Positions 21,046-31,283 are shown, numbered from the stretch's first letter. The stretch: 37,903 bases of DNA from Willaertia magna (GCA_902984215.1 CADWAF010000921.1:1-37903); one strand, 5' to 3'. Notes: generated from the letters alone by a model not told the origin. Program-made: numbers and translations.

Positions 21046-21147
21046 ATCTTCTTGTAAAATTACTTTTAACAACATTGATATAAAATTTACACTTATAGAT
21101 GATGCTTGCTTTGTTATCAATTCCGATTAATAAATTATTAAAAAAAA

Positions 21148-23634
21148 ATGTCAAGGTCTTCTTCTCCAATAAAGTTTTCTTCTTCTTCAAATAGTACAAC
21201 TCCTACCTCTCCAATTACTTCATCATCGGGATCATCTACTTTAATGATTCAAGAATGGGAAAAGAGTACAATATTAACTTCTAAAGAAGAAGATTTTCTT
21301 TATCATTTAAAAAATCAATCCTTTTCTTCCTTTTCTACATCTCTAAACACTACTACTATTCATTCTAACAATGATAATAATAAAAAAGAAGAAGAAGAAG
21401 AATTAATAATTGATTTATTAATAAATAAAGAAATAAATGAATTAAAATATATTAATTATCAACAACAATTACAATCATATCAAGATCTAAGTCATAAATT
21501 AATATTTAAAATAAATAATACATTAGCAATCTATGATGATTTAAAAGAACAATATGAAATTGTTTGTAATAAAACAAATAAATTACATTTAGATTGTGAA
21601 AAATTAGTTAAAGAAACAAATGAATTAGAAAATATCTTTAAAGAATTAGAAAATAAATTAAAGAACTTTGAAGAATTTGAAGAATTAAATCAAAATTTAA
21701 ATGCAAGTGGTAGTTTTGAAAAAATCATTTGTCAACCATCATTTATCTCAACTTTAAATCGATTAGATGATGCTATTAATTTTTTATCTAATCATTTAGA
21801 TTTTAAGGAAACTACAATTTATATTACGAAACATAAATATTTATTATCAAAAGCTTTAGCTCAGACTAGAGATTATATTATGGATCAAATTAAGATTGTA
21901 ACTGAAAATTTATTTATAAAATTAAAAGCTTTATTACAAAATAAAAATTTATCGATTAATAACATTTCTAAAAATAGTAATAGTGTAACGGATAGATTTT
22001 TAGATGAATTACAAGAGAATACTTTATTATTTATTGATTTTAAACAAAATTTAGAAAAAATTAAAAATTTAATTGAAACTTTGGAGGGAAAAAGTTATCG
22101 TAGAGAATATCATGTATTTTTAACTGATTGTTTAGAATGTTATTTACAACAACGTTATAATTTATTATATTTAGTTGTATCTAATCAATTAATTTATTTA
22201 TTTCAAACTTGTTTAAATAATAATAGTCCATCATCTATCAATAATAATGTAGTAAATGGACAAGTGAAGGGTGATTTATTTATAAGAAATGGATGTAAAT
22301 ATATGATTGAAATTTATTTACAAGAACAATTATTATTTCAATATTTTTTTAAAGATGAAAGAAAGAAATCTAGATTTTCATTATTTATGAATAATATAAC
22401 AAATTTATTATATGAAAGAATTAGAGAATTAATTATTAAAGAAAATAGATTTGATACACTTTGTAATTTTATTGAAATTTTAAGAAATGAAATTTTACAA
22501 GATTCTTTAAATAATAGAATGAATAATAATACTACTATTGTTAATAGTACTTTAAATAGTGTTGTATTGATTAGTTTTGAACCAATAGTACATGCAATGA
22601 TTCAAGATATTCAAGAAAGATTAATTTATTTAACATCATTCTTTATAAGTAATGAAATTGCAAAATATGTACCTTTACAAGAAGATTTAGATTATCCAAA
22701 GAAGTTATTATCTACAAATAATAAAAGATTATTATTTGAAAATGATACTTCTTTAGATGATAGTCATGAGACTATAATAGATAAAGAAGAGGAAAGTAAG
22801 AAGTCTTATGGTCAGTATTTAGCTTGGTATCCAACATTGGAATGGACGTTAACTTTATTAAGTAAATTATATAAAGTATTGGATGTTGGGGTGTTTGAAG
22901 GGTTAGCTCAAGAAGCAGTGACACTTTGTGCAGCATCTTTTATTGATGCAAGTAGAAAGATTAGTGAAAAGAGTGATGCATTGAATGGATCATTATTTTT
23001 AATTAGTCATTTATTAATTTTATTACAAGAATTAAGTTATTTTAAAGTTAGTTTTACAAAAACTGAAACAACACTTGATTTTTCACACTTATATGAAGGA
23101 ATTTCTAGATTTTTAAAAGGTCAAGCTAGTTTTAGTGTAACAAGTATGATTTTTGATTTATTAAGTCAAACTAGACCTCGTATTATAGTCAGTAATGTTG
23201 ATTCTAAAAAAGATTTAGAGAAACAATTAAAATTATCATGTGAAAACTTTATTTTAAATACTGTAAAATATGTAGCAGATACTTGTATGACGTTTATTAA
23301 AAAACATAATATTACAAATACTAGTGTACAACAAGATAAGAATGAACATATTTATCAAGAAGTACTAGCTGTAAAGAAAGAAATGACAGAAGATATAATT
23401 GACAAATTAAAATACGTTAATGATTTATTACCTCTATACCTTAAAGAAACAAAAACTATTACTACTTTAACTCAACCAATTAAGCACCAATTATTTTCAC
23501 TTTATGAACAATTTTTAAATATCATTAAGGAATCAAAATACTTGGAAGAGCAACGAGCAGAATTATTATCTCAATTAATGACAGAAGAAAGTTTTAAGGA
23601 ATTAATTAATAATCAATTTACTAATGCAAAATAA
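21148..23634 (+). CDS. COG3: Conserved oligomeric Golgi complex subunit 3 (COG3/Sec34)
   Basis: 828 aa, single exon, close to the human COG3 length. It is a subunit of lobe A of the COG tether, which recycles Golgi glycosylation enzymes by capturing intra-Golgi vesicles. A Ser/Thr-rich start (1-35) is followed by the conserved opening IQEWEKSTILTSKEEDFL. A coiled coil at about 110-180 (EQYEIVCNKTNKLHLDCEKL) comes next, then the family text FISTLNRLDDAINFLSNH, YLLSKALAQTRDYIMDQIK and DCLECYLQQRYNLL. The C-terminal half is helical as in CATCHR tethers (YPTLEWTLTLLSKLYKVLD, VFEGLAQEAVTLC). Asn-rich and Glu-rich runs are lineage inserts. Start after an A-tract. The stop lies 4 nt from the stop of the convergent WAPL gene, so the 3' UTRs must overlap or be extremely short. 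Confidence 0.93.
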   Translation: MSRSSSPIKFSSSSNSTTPTSPITSSSGSSTLMIQEWEKSTILTSKEEDFLYHLKNQSFSSFSTSLNTTTIHSNNDNNKKEEEEELIIDLLINKEINELKYINYQQQLQSYQDLSHKLIFKINNTLAIYDDLKEQYEIVCNKTNKLHLDCEKLVKETNELENIFKELENKLKNFEEFEELNQNLNASGSFEKIICQPSFISTLNRLDDAINFLSNHLDFKETTIYITKHKYLLSKALAQTRDYIMDQIKIVTENLFIKLKALLQNKNLSINNISKNSNSVTDRFLDELQENTLLFIDFKQNLEKIKNLIETLEGKSYRREYHVFLTDCLECYLQQRYNLLYLVVSNQLIYLFQTCLNNNSPSSINNNVVNGQVKGDLFIRNGCKYMIEIYLQEQLLFQYFFKDERKKSRFSLFMNNITNLLYERIRELIIKENRFDTLCNFIEILRNEILQDSLNNRMNNNTTIVNSTLNSVVLISFEPIVHAMIQDIQERLIYLTSFFISNEIAKYVPLQEDLDYPKKLLSTNNKRLLFENDTSLDDSHETIIDKEEESKKSYGQYLAWYPTLEWTLTLLSKLYKVLDVGVFEGLAQEAVTLCAASFIDASRKISEKSDALNGSLFLISHLLILLQELSYFKVSFTKTETTLDFSHLYEGISRFLKGQASFSVTSMIFDLLSQTRPRIIVSNVDSKKDLEKQLKLSCENFILNTVKYVADTCMTFIKKHNITNTSVQQDKNEHIYQEVLAVKKEMTEDIIDKLKYVNDLLPLYLKETKTITTLTQPIKHQLFSLYEQFLNIIKESKYLEEQRAELLSQLMTEESFKELINNQFTNAK

Positions 23635-23638
23635 ATAA

Positions 23639-25800
23639 TTATTTATCTTCATTTTCTTCTTCCTCACAAGAAGCAACAATAGATTGAATCGATTCTAATG
23701 TTTCCTTAGTTAATAATCTCACTCTCGATTGATAAATTATAAAAGCTTTTAAAGCAATTACAATGGATTGGAAGTTTTGGTCTGGCAAATTCTTCTTAAT
23801 TAATTCTCTATTCTTTTCATTATCTTTACATAAACAACCTAAAAGAATAGCTAAATAAGAAGTAATTATATTATCCTCAGTTTCTTTTATGTGATTACTC
23901 TTGGCTTGTCTATTTTCACTTGTTGAATTCATTTGTTGTTTCTTTTCATTATTTACTTGATCTACAATATTTGCAGTAGCATTATCACTTAATTGTGAAT
24001 TATTTTCTGTTATTAACTCTGAAGGATTACTATTGTTAGCATTCTCTTCTTCATTATTATACTCTTGTTTAGCATAATATTCTTTAAATAAATTTAAAAT
24101 AAAAGTAATTAATTTCATTGATTTTCCTCTAAATTCAAATTTAAAATTACGTAACAAATCCCTATTCTCCCAACAATGTTCTGTTAAATTTGTTAATAAA
24201 CCTAAACACATAGTTAATATATCAAAATGTTCTACATAAGAACTAGATAAAACAGAACATACTCCCAATATCCCATGTTCTTCAACAATCTTTTTACAAA
24301 TCTCACTTCCATAATTACTTATATTTGTTAAAAACCTTAATGTTATTAAAGTACATTCTAAAACAGGATGTCCATCTTTTAATTCAGATAATAATGTCTT
24401 AGTGGGTGGTGTTAAACAATGTAGTAATCTAATTAATGCAGGTAATAAATAATTCCAATATTGACTATTACTATTTCCAATATATTTTAATATTCCATTC
24501 TTTTCTAACATTTTAATACAATTACACATGTCAAATGCCAGTAAATCATCTCTATTATTTTCAAGTAATGCTAATATACAAGGTACTAATCTTTCTATCG
24601 TTTCAATAGTTTCAAACTTATTGAAGAAAGATTCTTTTGATTTCTTTTCTATATATTCTTCTTGTTTCTCTTTCTCAATTTTAACTAAATTTAACTCAAT
24701 CTGTAATTGTTGATAATTTACAATATTTACCATTGCAACTAATGCAAGTGAAATTGTTTGCTTTTCAAATTGTCTATTCTTCTCTTCTTCTTCAAAATTA
24801 ACAATATCTTTATCTATTATATGTTTTAATGATGCCATTCTTGTTCTTTTAGTTCTATTTAAATTTGGTGATAATGTTGATTGTTGTGACTTCAATACAT
24901 GATGTAATTTAATTACGTTATGTAATATTTTGAAACAATCTTCAGAAACATATTCTGCATTTAATGGATCTTTTAATAATATTCCAATAATTTGAGAACA
25001 TGTCAATGAAAATAATTTTTGATTTTTAAAATCAATTTCTGACACTAATGTACTAATCACTTGTTTAATTAAACCATGACTTTTAAAAATTATAAAAATA
25101 TTAAATTTTTAAAATATTTAATATATACATACGCTCTTAAAAAGATACTTAAATCATCACCTTCTGTAATCATTTTCACTAAGGCACATGCACTTTCATA
25201 TTTTACATCTAAAGAATTACTTTTAATTCCTTGTAATAAATAACTTAAATTATCTTTCTTTATTTGTTCTTGTCCATCTCTTTTTATTGTCGAAACAGAA
25301 GAAATTGTATTCTTTTTCTTTGGTGTAGTTTCCTTCTTCTTTTTCTTTTCCTTCTTTTTCGTTTTGTTATTATTTGTAATAGTTTTATTATTTACTGTTT
25401 CTTCATCGGAAGATGTAAAAGAATAATCAAAAACATCTTCTAATAAATCATCTTTAAAGAAATTATCTTTTTTCTTTTTTTCGGAACTTGACGGAGATTT
25501 AAAAGGCTTACTAGCCTTTGGCGTTATATTATTGTTAGATGAAGAAGAAGGCTTTATAGGGGTGTTAATTGAAGAAGAGGTAGAAGTAGATTTACTTTGA
25601 GTTGTTAATTTCTTTTTTTCTGGACTAAAAACATTTTCATGGAAAGGATCTTCTTGTGAATTCTTTTTTCTTTTCTTTTTATTATCTTCTTCTTTGTCAC
25701 TATCTATATCTTTAAAGAGAGAAACTTTTTTAGTGAAATTTGGGGATTGTTCAACTTTAATGTAAGTTGGGGTGTTTCTTTTTCTTTCAAATGTTTTCAT
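23639..25800 (-). CDS. WAPL: WAPL (wings apart-like) cohesin-release factor homologue, two exons
   Basis: Exon 1 25800-25133, intron 25132-25080 (53 nt, GTATGT donor), exon 2 25079-23639; 702 aa. Splicing joins FLRA to HGLIKQVISTL, which matches the WAPL-domain phrase in which a Leu-Arg-Ala-His-Gly segment follows the first helical repeat. The N-terminal 185 residues are disordered, rich in Ser and Lys (for example TPIKPSSSSNNN and a K/E-rich run), consistent with the poorly conserved PDS5-binding arm of WAPL. The helical-repeat WAPL domain begins at LSYLLQGIKSNSLDVKYE and runs to the end, interrupted by an Asn/Glu-rich loop at about 560-610. The protein opens the cohesin exit gate with PDS5. 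It is convergent with COG3 and divergent from the Fic gene. Confidence 0.87.
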
Positions 25801-26145
25801 TTTCTTGTATTATTATTTGTTTTGTTTATTTGTTAGTGAGTGTATTGTTAAAATAATAATTGAACTATTTGTTGGAAAAAGTGAAAGGCTTGTTGTTGTT
25901 TTGTTTTATTTTTTTTATTGTAATTTTTTTTCTGTTTTGCCGTTTTTCAAAATTTTCAACGGAGCTCTGGAAAAAATGACGTTTAATAGTTAAATAGTGG
26001 CCTACATGCGTTATCTAATACATCATTTATTATGCTAAAAGTATCAAAACATAAAAATATTAATAGTTTGTACAACAAAGAAAAACAGTAGAAAAAACAG
26101 GGAACAGAAAAACTGCAAACCGAAAACTTAAAACCTTAAAAAAAA
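25801..26145. promoter_or_regulatory. Divergent intergenic region between WAPL and the Fic-domain gene
   Basis: About 345 bp. The half nearest WAPL is T-rich (runs of T and GTTT on the plus strand) and the half nearest the Fic gene is A-rich, ending in an A-tract before the ATG at 26146. A short plus-strand frame (25772-25993) overlaps the WAPL start and looks like a chance frame in T-rich DNA. I see no RNA gene. Confidence 0.45.
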
Positions 26146-27325
26146 ATGGAAAATCAACTTCGTGAAGATTTTATTACTAACGTTGAGCCAAATTATAGAC
26201 AAAAGTACACCACATTTTTTAGTAAGGAATATCAAAAGGTTAGCAATAGTGGAAAGGTATTGGTTTTTGATTTATCTTTTCCTCTTGACAAGCTTCCTTG
26301 TTACCGTAACGATGGTCCTTCTGCTAATGAAATGTTATCTGTTATATGCGATGTGTTGGAGGAAATTAAGAAGGATTCCAAGAAACAAAAATATCTAAAC
26401 AACTTTTATACAAAAAAAGTAATTGAATTTGTGTACAGTTCAAATAAGGGAGAGAGAGGGTGTAGGTTATCAATCGAAACAGGACACAATACAGGTAATA
26501 AAGAATTACTTTGATGGTATTCGAAATGACACCGAGGCAACCAAAGAAGAAATAGAAACTATTAACATTATTAAAGCTTTAGATTTAATGCAGGATATGA
26601 AAAAAGAAATGTTGCTGGTGTGTGAAGATGATCCAAAATACTCCATTTTGCTTACACAAGGGATGCTTTTTGAGTGTCATAGCTTATTGATGGAGGGATG
26701 TATCAATAATAATGGTCAGCTTAGAACAAAAAGTGCTTTTACTATTAGAGAGAACAATCAGATACATGGTTATGTTGATCCTAAACTTGTAGAAAATAGA
26801 TGTTCTGGTTTAATAGATTTTTATAATTCTATTGTTGACAGAAATGATTTGAATATTGAAAAACTTTTCAAATTGGCTGCTTACCTGGCTTTTAACTTTG
26901 TAGACATTCATCCTTTTTCTGATGGCAACGGCAGAATGTGTAGAATATTAGCAAATCACCCTCTGTCTCTATTGTTTCCATTTCCAGTATCTTTTAGCAC
27001 AGAAGAAAATAACAGTATTTATATTAAAGCAATAGAGAGATGTAGATATTCAAACTATCACTTCCCTGAAGATCTTACGTATATGCTTATTGAAAATGCT
27101 TACAATTCCTGCTTAGAATTTATGGAAACTTATAATTCCCATTGTGCTATGCAAGTCGTTACCTTCGGTTCAGTTGATGAATTAGAAAAGAAAGGCTTTA
27201 CAGTTAATGAGCAGCTCAAGAATCTGCAAGTTGGAACAACTTATGAAACAGAAGACTATCAGTTCATTAGAGTTTCAAATACACAGAAAATTAAACGAGT
27301 GATAGAGCTCAGTAAAAAAAAATAA
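26146..27325 (+). CDS. Fic-domain protein (AMP-transferase family), interrupted by a frameshift
   Basis: Two overlapping frames make up one gene. The first (26146-26514) opens after an A-tract with MENQLREDFITNVEPN and reaches VIEFVYSSN, the helix before the Fic core. The second frame, with no suitable start of its own, runs to TAA at 27325 and contains the catalytic loop HPFSDGNGR at 26909-26935, which matches HPFx[D/E]GNGR including His, Asp and Arg. Its C-terminal part is helical plus a short beta segment. The change of frame falls in a GA tract at 26448-26460. No intron of the size used here fits. Fic enzymes transfer AMP from ATP to Ser/Thr/Tyr; the eukaryotic member FICD acts on BiP, but the membrane anchor and TPRs of FICD are absent here. 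Sequencing error, strain allele or early pseudogene are all possible. Confidence 0.75.
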
Positions 27326-27409
27326 ATGGCGTCTGATACAAGGGTTGGGGAGAATTTTTTTTGTAAACTTTACAACGTTCAATACAGGCCAACCATTTAA
27401 CGTAAAAAA

Positions 27410-28921
27410 ATGAACGAAAACGAAAGTGCACATCCATTGCCACTTACGGTCGACACTGACAATTTTCACATCTCCTCTCTATGTTATTGCAGCAAGCCTT
27501 CTATTCAAAGAGAAGTATGTAAAAAAGGACAAAACCAAGGAAGATGCTTTTATTTATGTAAAAACAAAGGGTGCAATTTTTTCAGATGGTGTGACTATGA
27601 AGAACATTGTAACAATACTAATTTACAAAACGTTTCCAAAGAGGTCAATAATTTAACTAGAATAGTTGAATCCATTCAATCAAACAATATTAGTGCTCAA
27701 TTAGATGGAACAGTAGCATTAAGAAAGTTATTAAGTGATAAAAATTATCCACCTATTGAAGAAGTTGTAGAAAGTGGAGTTTTACCATCACTTGTTAAAT
27801 TTTTATATTTAGAGGATTATCCACATTTACAATTTGAAAGTCTTTGGTCGATCTCTAACATTACATCAGGTAAATCACATCATACAGAAGCTGTGTGTAA
27901 AGAAGGTGTAGTTCCAGTATTAATTAAATTGTTGAAATCCTCATCTATTGAAGTTGTTGAACAATCCATTTGGGCATTATGCAATATTGCTGGTGATTCA
28001 ACAAAATACAGAGATATTGTTTTAAAGATGGGGGCGATGCAACCCATTTTAGATATAATTAACAACCAACCTAAACAATCTGTATTAAGGAACGCCAGTT
28101 GGACCTTATCCAATTTATTTCGTGGGAAACCAAGACCTACTAAATGTTCAGTTGACATAGCTCTCCACACTTTAATGCAATTATTATATAACAATAATGA
28201 AGAAATCATAGTTGGTGCAATTAAGGCATTTTCTTATTATTCAGATGGTCCTAATGACAGAATTCAAGATGTTATTGAATGTGGTGTACCCAAAGTGTTA
28301 GGAAAATTATTACTGCATACAAATACATCTATAACAACACCTGCATTAAGAACCATAGGTAATATTGCGAGTGGTGACGATAAACTAACCCACAGTATTG
28401 TAAACGACACTGTTTTGCAAGGTTTATTACAATTACTTTCAAGTAAGAAAATGGTTATTAGAAAAGAAGCTTGTTGGGCAATCTCAAATATAGCTAGTGG
28501 AAATAGAGAACACATTCAATCGGTAATTAATGCAAATATATTACCCAAAGTAATTAAAATGCTTTCTGAGGAAAAAGATAATAGAGTTAAATATGAAGTA
28601 TTGTGGATAATAAATAATTTATTTTCAGATGGAAGTAAAGATCAAATTGATTACGTTATTACTTTAGAATGTATGTTACCAATAATTAATATATTAGAAA
28701 ATTGTACAGATTTAAAGTTGTTAAATCTTTTACTTCAGACTATAACTAGTTTATTGAACTCAGGTAATCGAATTGAAAGTAATTCAATTAATCCATATAT
28801 TGAATGTGTTGAAGGATGTGATGGATTTGAAAAAGTTAGATTGTTTTCTAATCATTATAATGTTGACATTACAATTCTTGTCACTGAAATATTAGATTAT
28901 AGGAATAAAATGGATTTGTAG
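27410..28921 (+). CDS. Importin-alpha-like ARM-repeat protein with N-terminal GRF zinc finger
   Basis: 503 aa, single exon. The ARM array (about 70-470) is that of importin-alpha: WSISNITSG, WALCNIAGDS, WTLSNLFRGK, FSYYSDGPNDRIQ, LRTIGNIASGDD, CWAISNIASGN and LWIINNLFSDGS carry the Trp and Asn ladder that binds nuclear localisation signals, with Trp lost in repeats 4 and 5. The N-terminus lacks the Arg/Lys-rich importin-beta-binding domain. In its place residues 25-62 form a GRF zinc finger: C25-Y-C27, then GRCFYLC50, then C55-NFFRWCD, matching CxC/H...GRxFYxC...CxFFxW. GRF fingers bind single-stranded nucleic acid in APE2, TOP3A and NEIL3. The ATG follows AAAAAAA and the finger is in the same unbroken frame, so this is not a splice artefact. 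Nuclear import of special cargo or an import-unrelated adaptor are both possible. Confidence 0.9.
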   Translation: MNENESAHPLPLTVDTDNFHISSLCYCSKPSIQREVCKKGQNQGRCFYLCKNKGCNFFRWCDYEEHCNNTNLQNVSKEVNNLTRIVESIQSNNISAQLDGTVALRKLLSDKNYPPIEEVVESGVLPSLVKFLYLEDYPHLQFESLWSISNITSGKSHHTEAVCKEGVVPVLIKLLKSSSIEVVEQSIWALCNIAGDSTKYRDIVLKMGAMQPILDIINNQPKQSVLRNASWTLSNLFRGKPRPTKCSVDIALHTLMQLLYNNNEEIIVGAIKAFSYYSDGPNDRIQDVIECGVPKVLGKLLLHTNTSITTPALRTIGNIASGDDKLTHSIVNDTVLQGLLQLLSSKKMVIRKEACWAISNIASGNREHIQSVINANILPKVIKMLSEEKDNRVKYEVLWIINNLFSDGSKDQIDYVITLECMLPIINILENCTDLKLLNLLLQTITSLLNSGNRIESNSINPYIECVEGCDGFEKVRLFSNHYNVDITILVTEILDYRNKMDL

Positions 28922-29189
28922 TAAACAAACTCTGTCTTTTATTCCTTACACTAACGTTATCTTCAAATTCTTCTTTGACTAGTGCTCAACAATAAAAGAA
29001 TAAGGCTACAACAAAAGTTTTGAATTGTCACCAATGTAAACAGTATTAAAAAAAAAAGAGATTATTAATTTGAAAATATATTTTGTAACTAATAATTGGA
29101 AGATAATAAATTCAAATAATTATTTGTGACGCACAGAATAAAAGCAAAATTCAGAATTCATTAGTATTAATTTTCACTTCGAAAAAAAA

Positions 29190-31283
29190 ATGTCCAGTAT
29201 GCTAGTACCCATGAATGAAGATAGTTTGAAAGCCGCAACAAAATTATATTCTGGTAGACTAGGAAATAGATCCAACAGTAATGTTTCCCTTTCTTCTTTA
29301 TCATCAACTAGTAATACTAATTTACCAATCGCATCAAATCCTACTATCAATGTTGCTCCCGCAAATAGTAGTACAACTACATCTCAAGTCTCTTTAGAAT
29401 CAACTCAATTCAAACAACAAATTTGCGTTTTAATTGATACTACAAATTTAATGAAACCCCACTATTCCGATTTTCTTATTAGATGTATTAAACCTTGTCT
29501 AGAACAATTAAAAAGTAAATCCAATAACAATGAATATGCCATCGTAATGTTCCAGAATCATCCTCCTTATGGCGATTTCTTAGTAAAATCAGTTCCTTTC
29601 ATTAGGAATTATATTCAATTCATTCAAATGTTAGAAAACCTAAATGATAGGTTTTATTCTGGAGGTCAATCGGAATGTTGCATTGCAGATGCTTTAGCTT
29701 GCGCATTAACAGATATATATTGGGATCCCGATTGTTTAAAGTATTGTTTTTTAGTTTCATCAAAGCCTGTAGACCATCCTTGTATATTACCTGGTCCTTA
29801 TGAAGGTTATTCTTATTTAGCTTTATTAAAAGAGATGGCTTCATCTGGGATATTAATCTCTATCATATCAACTTATAATCAACATAAGAAGTTATCACTT
29901 TTATTTGAAGCTAGTCAGATACCCTTTGTTGACAGTAATAGTCAAAGTGGGACGAATAATACAATGGATACAAGTAACGATTTTGATTCAAATGTAAATA
30001 TAAAGCCACATATAAAATCATTATTAAAAGAGGCTTCTAAATTACGTATGTCAACAAGTGATATTTATTCTCCAGGTAAACAAGCTTATTATATTGAAAT
30101 AAGAGGTGTAAAGTTGAAAACGAATACAGTACCTACTAACACTACTAATAATCCAACAAATGCACCTGTAACAACAACGAGTAATAATACTGGTGTTGTC
30201 ACAAATGGACAGATTACTGTTGGTGGGGAGAATGGAACGACAACTACAAATCCATCTGTTAATACTAATGCTAGTGGAAATGTTGCTGTAAATAATACTA
30301 ATGGATTATTAGGTCCTTTATTAACAACTAATGCAAATGTCGTTTCGCCAATGGCTAATAATACTTCGACTTCATCACCACCTACAATTGATACAACAAA
30401 ATCACCTGGAGCAACTACAACACCTGTCACATCAGAATCTAGTGGGTCAACTTCTCCACCAACTGTAAAAAAACCAATTGGTACTCAACCAGCACCTAAA
30501 AAACGAGTTATTGTTTGGAGTGGTAATCTTAAATTACAAACAGGAGATGTTATTTGTAAATTACAAGCTTCTGCAATGAGAACTGATGTAACTAATGATC
30601 AAATCTTTGTGAGTAGATGGCCAAAAGAAATTGAAATACAAAAGAATTCACCAATGTTTAAACCTCAAATAATATTAGGTGCATTAAAGAAATATCAAAA
30701 TACTTTATGTTTATGGGAACCAATAAGTGATGTAGATAATAAGTATTATTCTGTAATTTCAACAATGACATCTAAGAAGTTATGTACATTCCAACAATTA
30801 GAGAAAGCTCAAGATGATGACCAACAAAAGTTTTTAGTTCTTTTCCCTTTTGACTTGTATAAATCAATGTCTAAGAATACTACACAAAAAGAAACTAAGG
30901 CAGTTCCAAACAAAGGGTTTGATAAGAGATTAATATCTGTTATTGTAGATAAGAGTTGCACAAATCAAACTACAGCCCCTCCTAACACTAATAATCCAAC
31001 ACCACCCCCATCAACAAATGCAAATGCAACTACAAATAATAATGTGACAACAACAGCAACTAGAACGGCCCCAACAATACCATCTACAACTCCAACAGCT
31101 ACTAATCCAAATCCATTTAATCCAGCGGCATTTCCAGGGATGTATAATATGACTGCCTTTCCTCAAATGCCCTTTCCTCCTACAGCTTTAAATCAATGGA
31201 TGATGATGATGAATAATATGCAAGGCAATAATCCAAATGCTCAAAATCCTCCACCACAAAACAATAATGTGACGAAAAAATAA
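29190..31283 (+). CDS. MED25: Mediator complex subunit 25 (VWA and ACID domains)
   Basis: 697 aa, single exon. The VWA domain (about 68-260) opens with QQICVLIDTTNLMKPH and has YAIVMFQNHPPYG, FYSGGQSECCIADALACAL and LISIISTYN, as in the Mediator-anchoring VWA of MED25. A long Thr/Asn/Pro/Ser linker follows (about 270-435). The ACID fold starts at KKRVIVWSGNLKLQTG (about 438) and continues through FVSRWPKEIEIQ to KFLVLFPFDLYKSM (about 560); human MED25 has the matching AWSGVLEW and MGLIPYD phrases. The C-terminal 130 residues are low-complexity with Pro, Asn, Gln and Met (QWMMMMNNM). The role is to bridge activators to RNA polymerase II. Start after GAAAAAAAAATG. The gene is tandem with the importin-like gene, 268 bp downstream of it. 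Confidence 0.88.
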   Translation: MSSMLVPMNEDSLKAATKLYSGRLGNRSNSNVSLSSLSSTSNTNLPIASNPTINVAPANSSTTTSQVSLESTQFKQQICVLIDTTNLMKPHYSDFLIRCIKPCLEQLKSKSNNNEYAIVMFQNHPPYGDFLVKSVPFIRNYIQFIQMLENLNDRFYSGGQSECCIADALACALTDIYWDPDCLKYCFLVSSKPVDHPCILPGPYEGYSYLALLKEMASSGILISIISTYNQHKKLSLLFEASQIPFVDSNSQSGTNNTMDTSNDFDSNVNIKPHIKSLLKEASKLRMSTSDIYSPGKQAYYIEIRGVKLKTNTVPTNTTNNPTNAPVTTTSNNTGVVTNGQITVGGENGTTTTNPSVNTNASGNVAVNNTNGLLGPLLTTNANVVSPMANNTSTSSPPTIDTTKSPGATTTPVTSESSGSTSPPTVKKPIGTQPAPKKRVIVWSGNLKLQTGDVICKLQASAMRTDVTNDQIFVSRWPKEIEIQKNSPMFKPQIILGALKKYQNTLCLWEPISDVDNKYYSVISTMTSKKLCTFQQLEKAQDDDQQKFLVLFPFDLYKSMSKNTTQKETKAVPNKGFDKRLISVIVDKSCTNQTTAPPNTNNPTPPPSTNANATTNNNVTTTATRTAPTIPSTTPTATNPNPFNPAAFPGMYNMTAFPQMPFPPTALNQWMMMMNNMQGNNPNAQNPPPQNNNVTKK

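Noticed and set aside
25772..25993. Hydrophobic plus-strand frame of 73 codons
   Set aside because: T-rich DNA yields Phe/Leu/Val text by chance; it overlaps the WAPL start and lacks an A-tract before its ATG.
26423..26514. Second Fic frame as a separate gene starting at its own internal ATG
   Set aside because: Its N-terminal text lacks an A-tract leader and overlaps the first frame; the Fic domain needs the helix supplied by the first frame.
30089..30430. Minus-strand Val-rich frame of 113 codons
   Set aside because: It is the complement of the Thr/Asn-rich MED25 linker; absence of stops follows from the repeated ACA/ACT/AAT codons.
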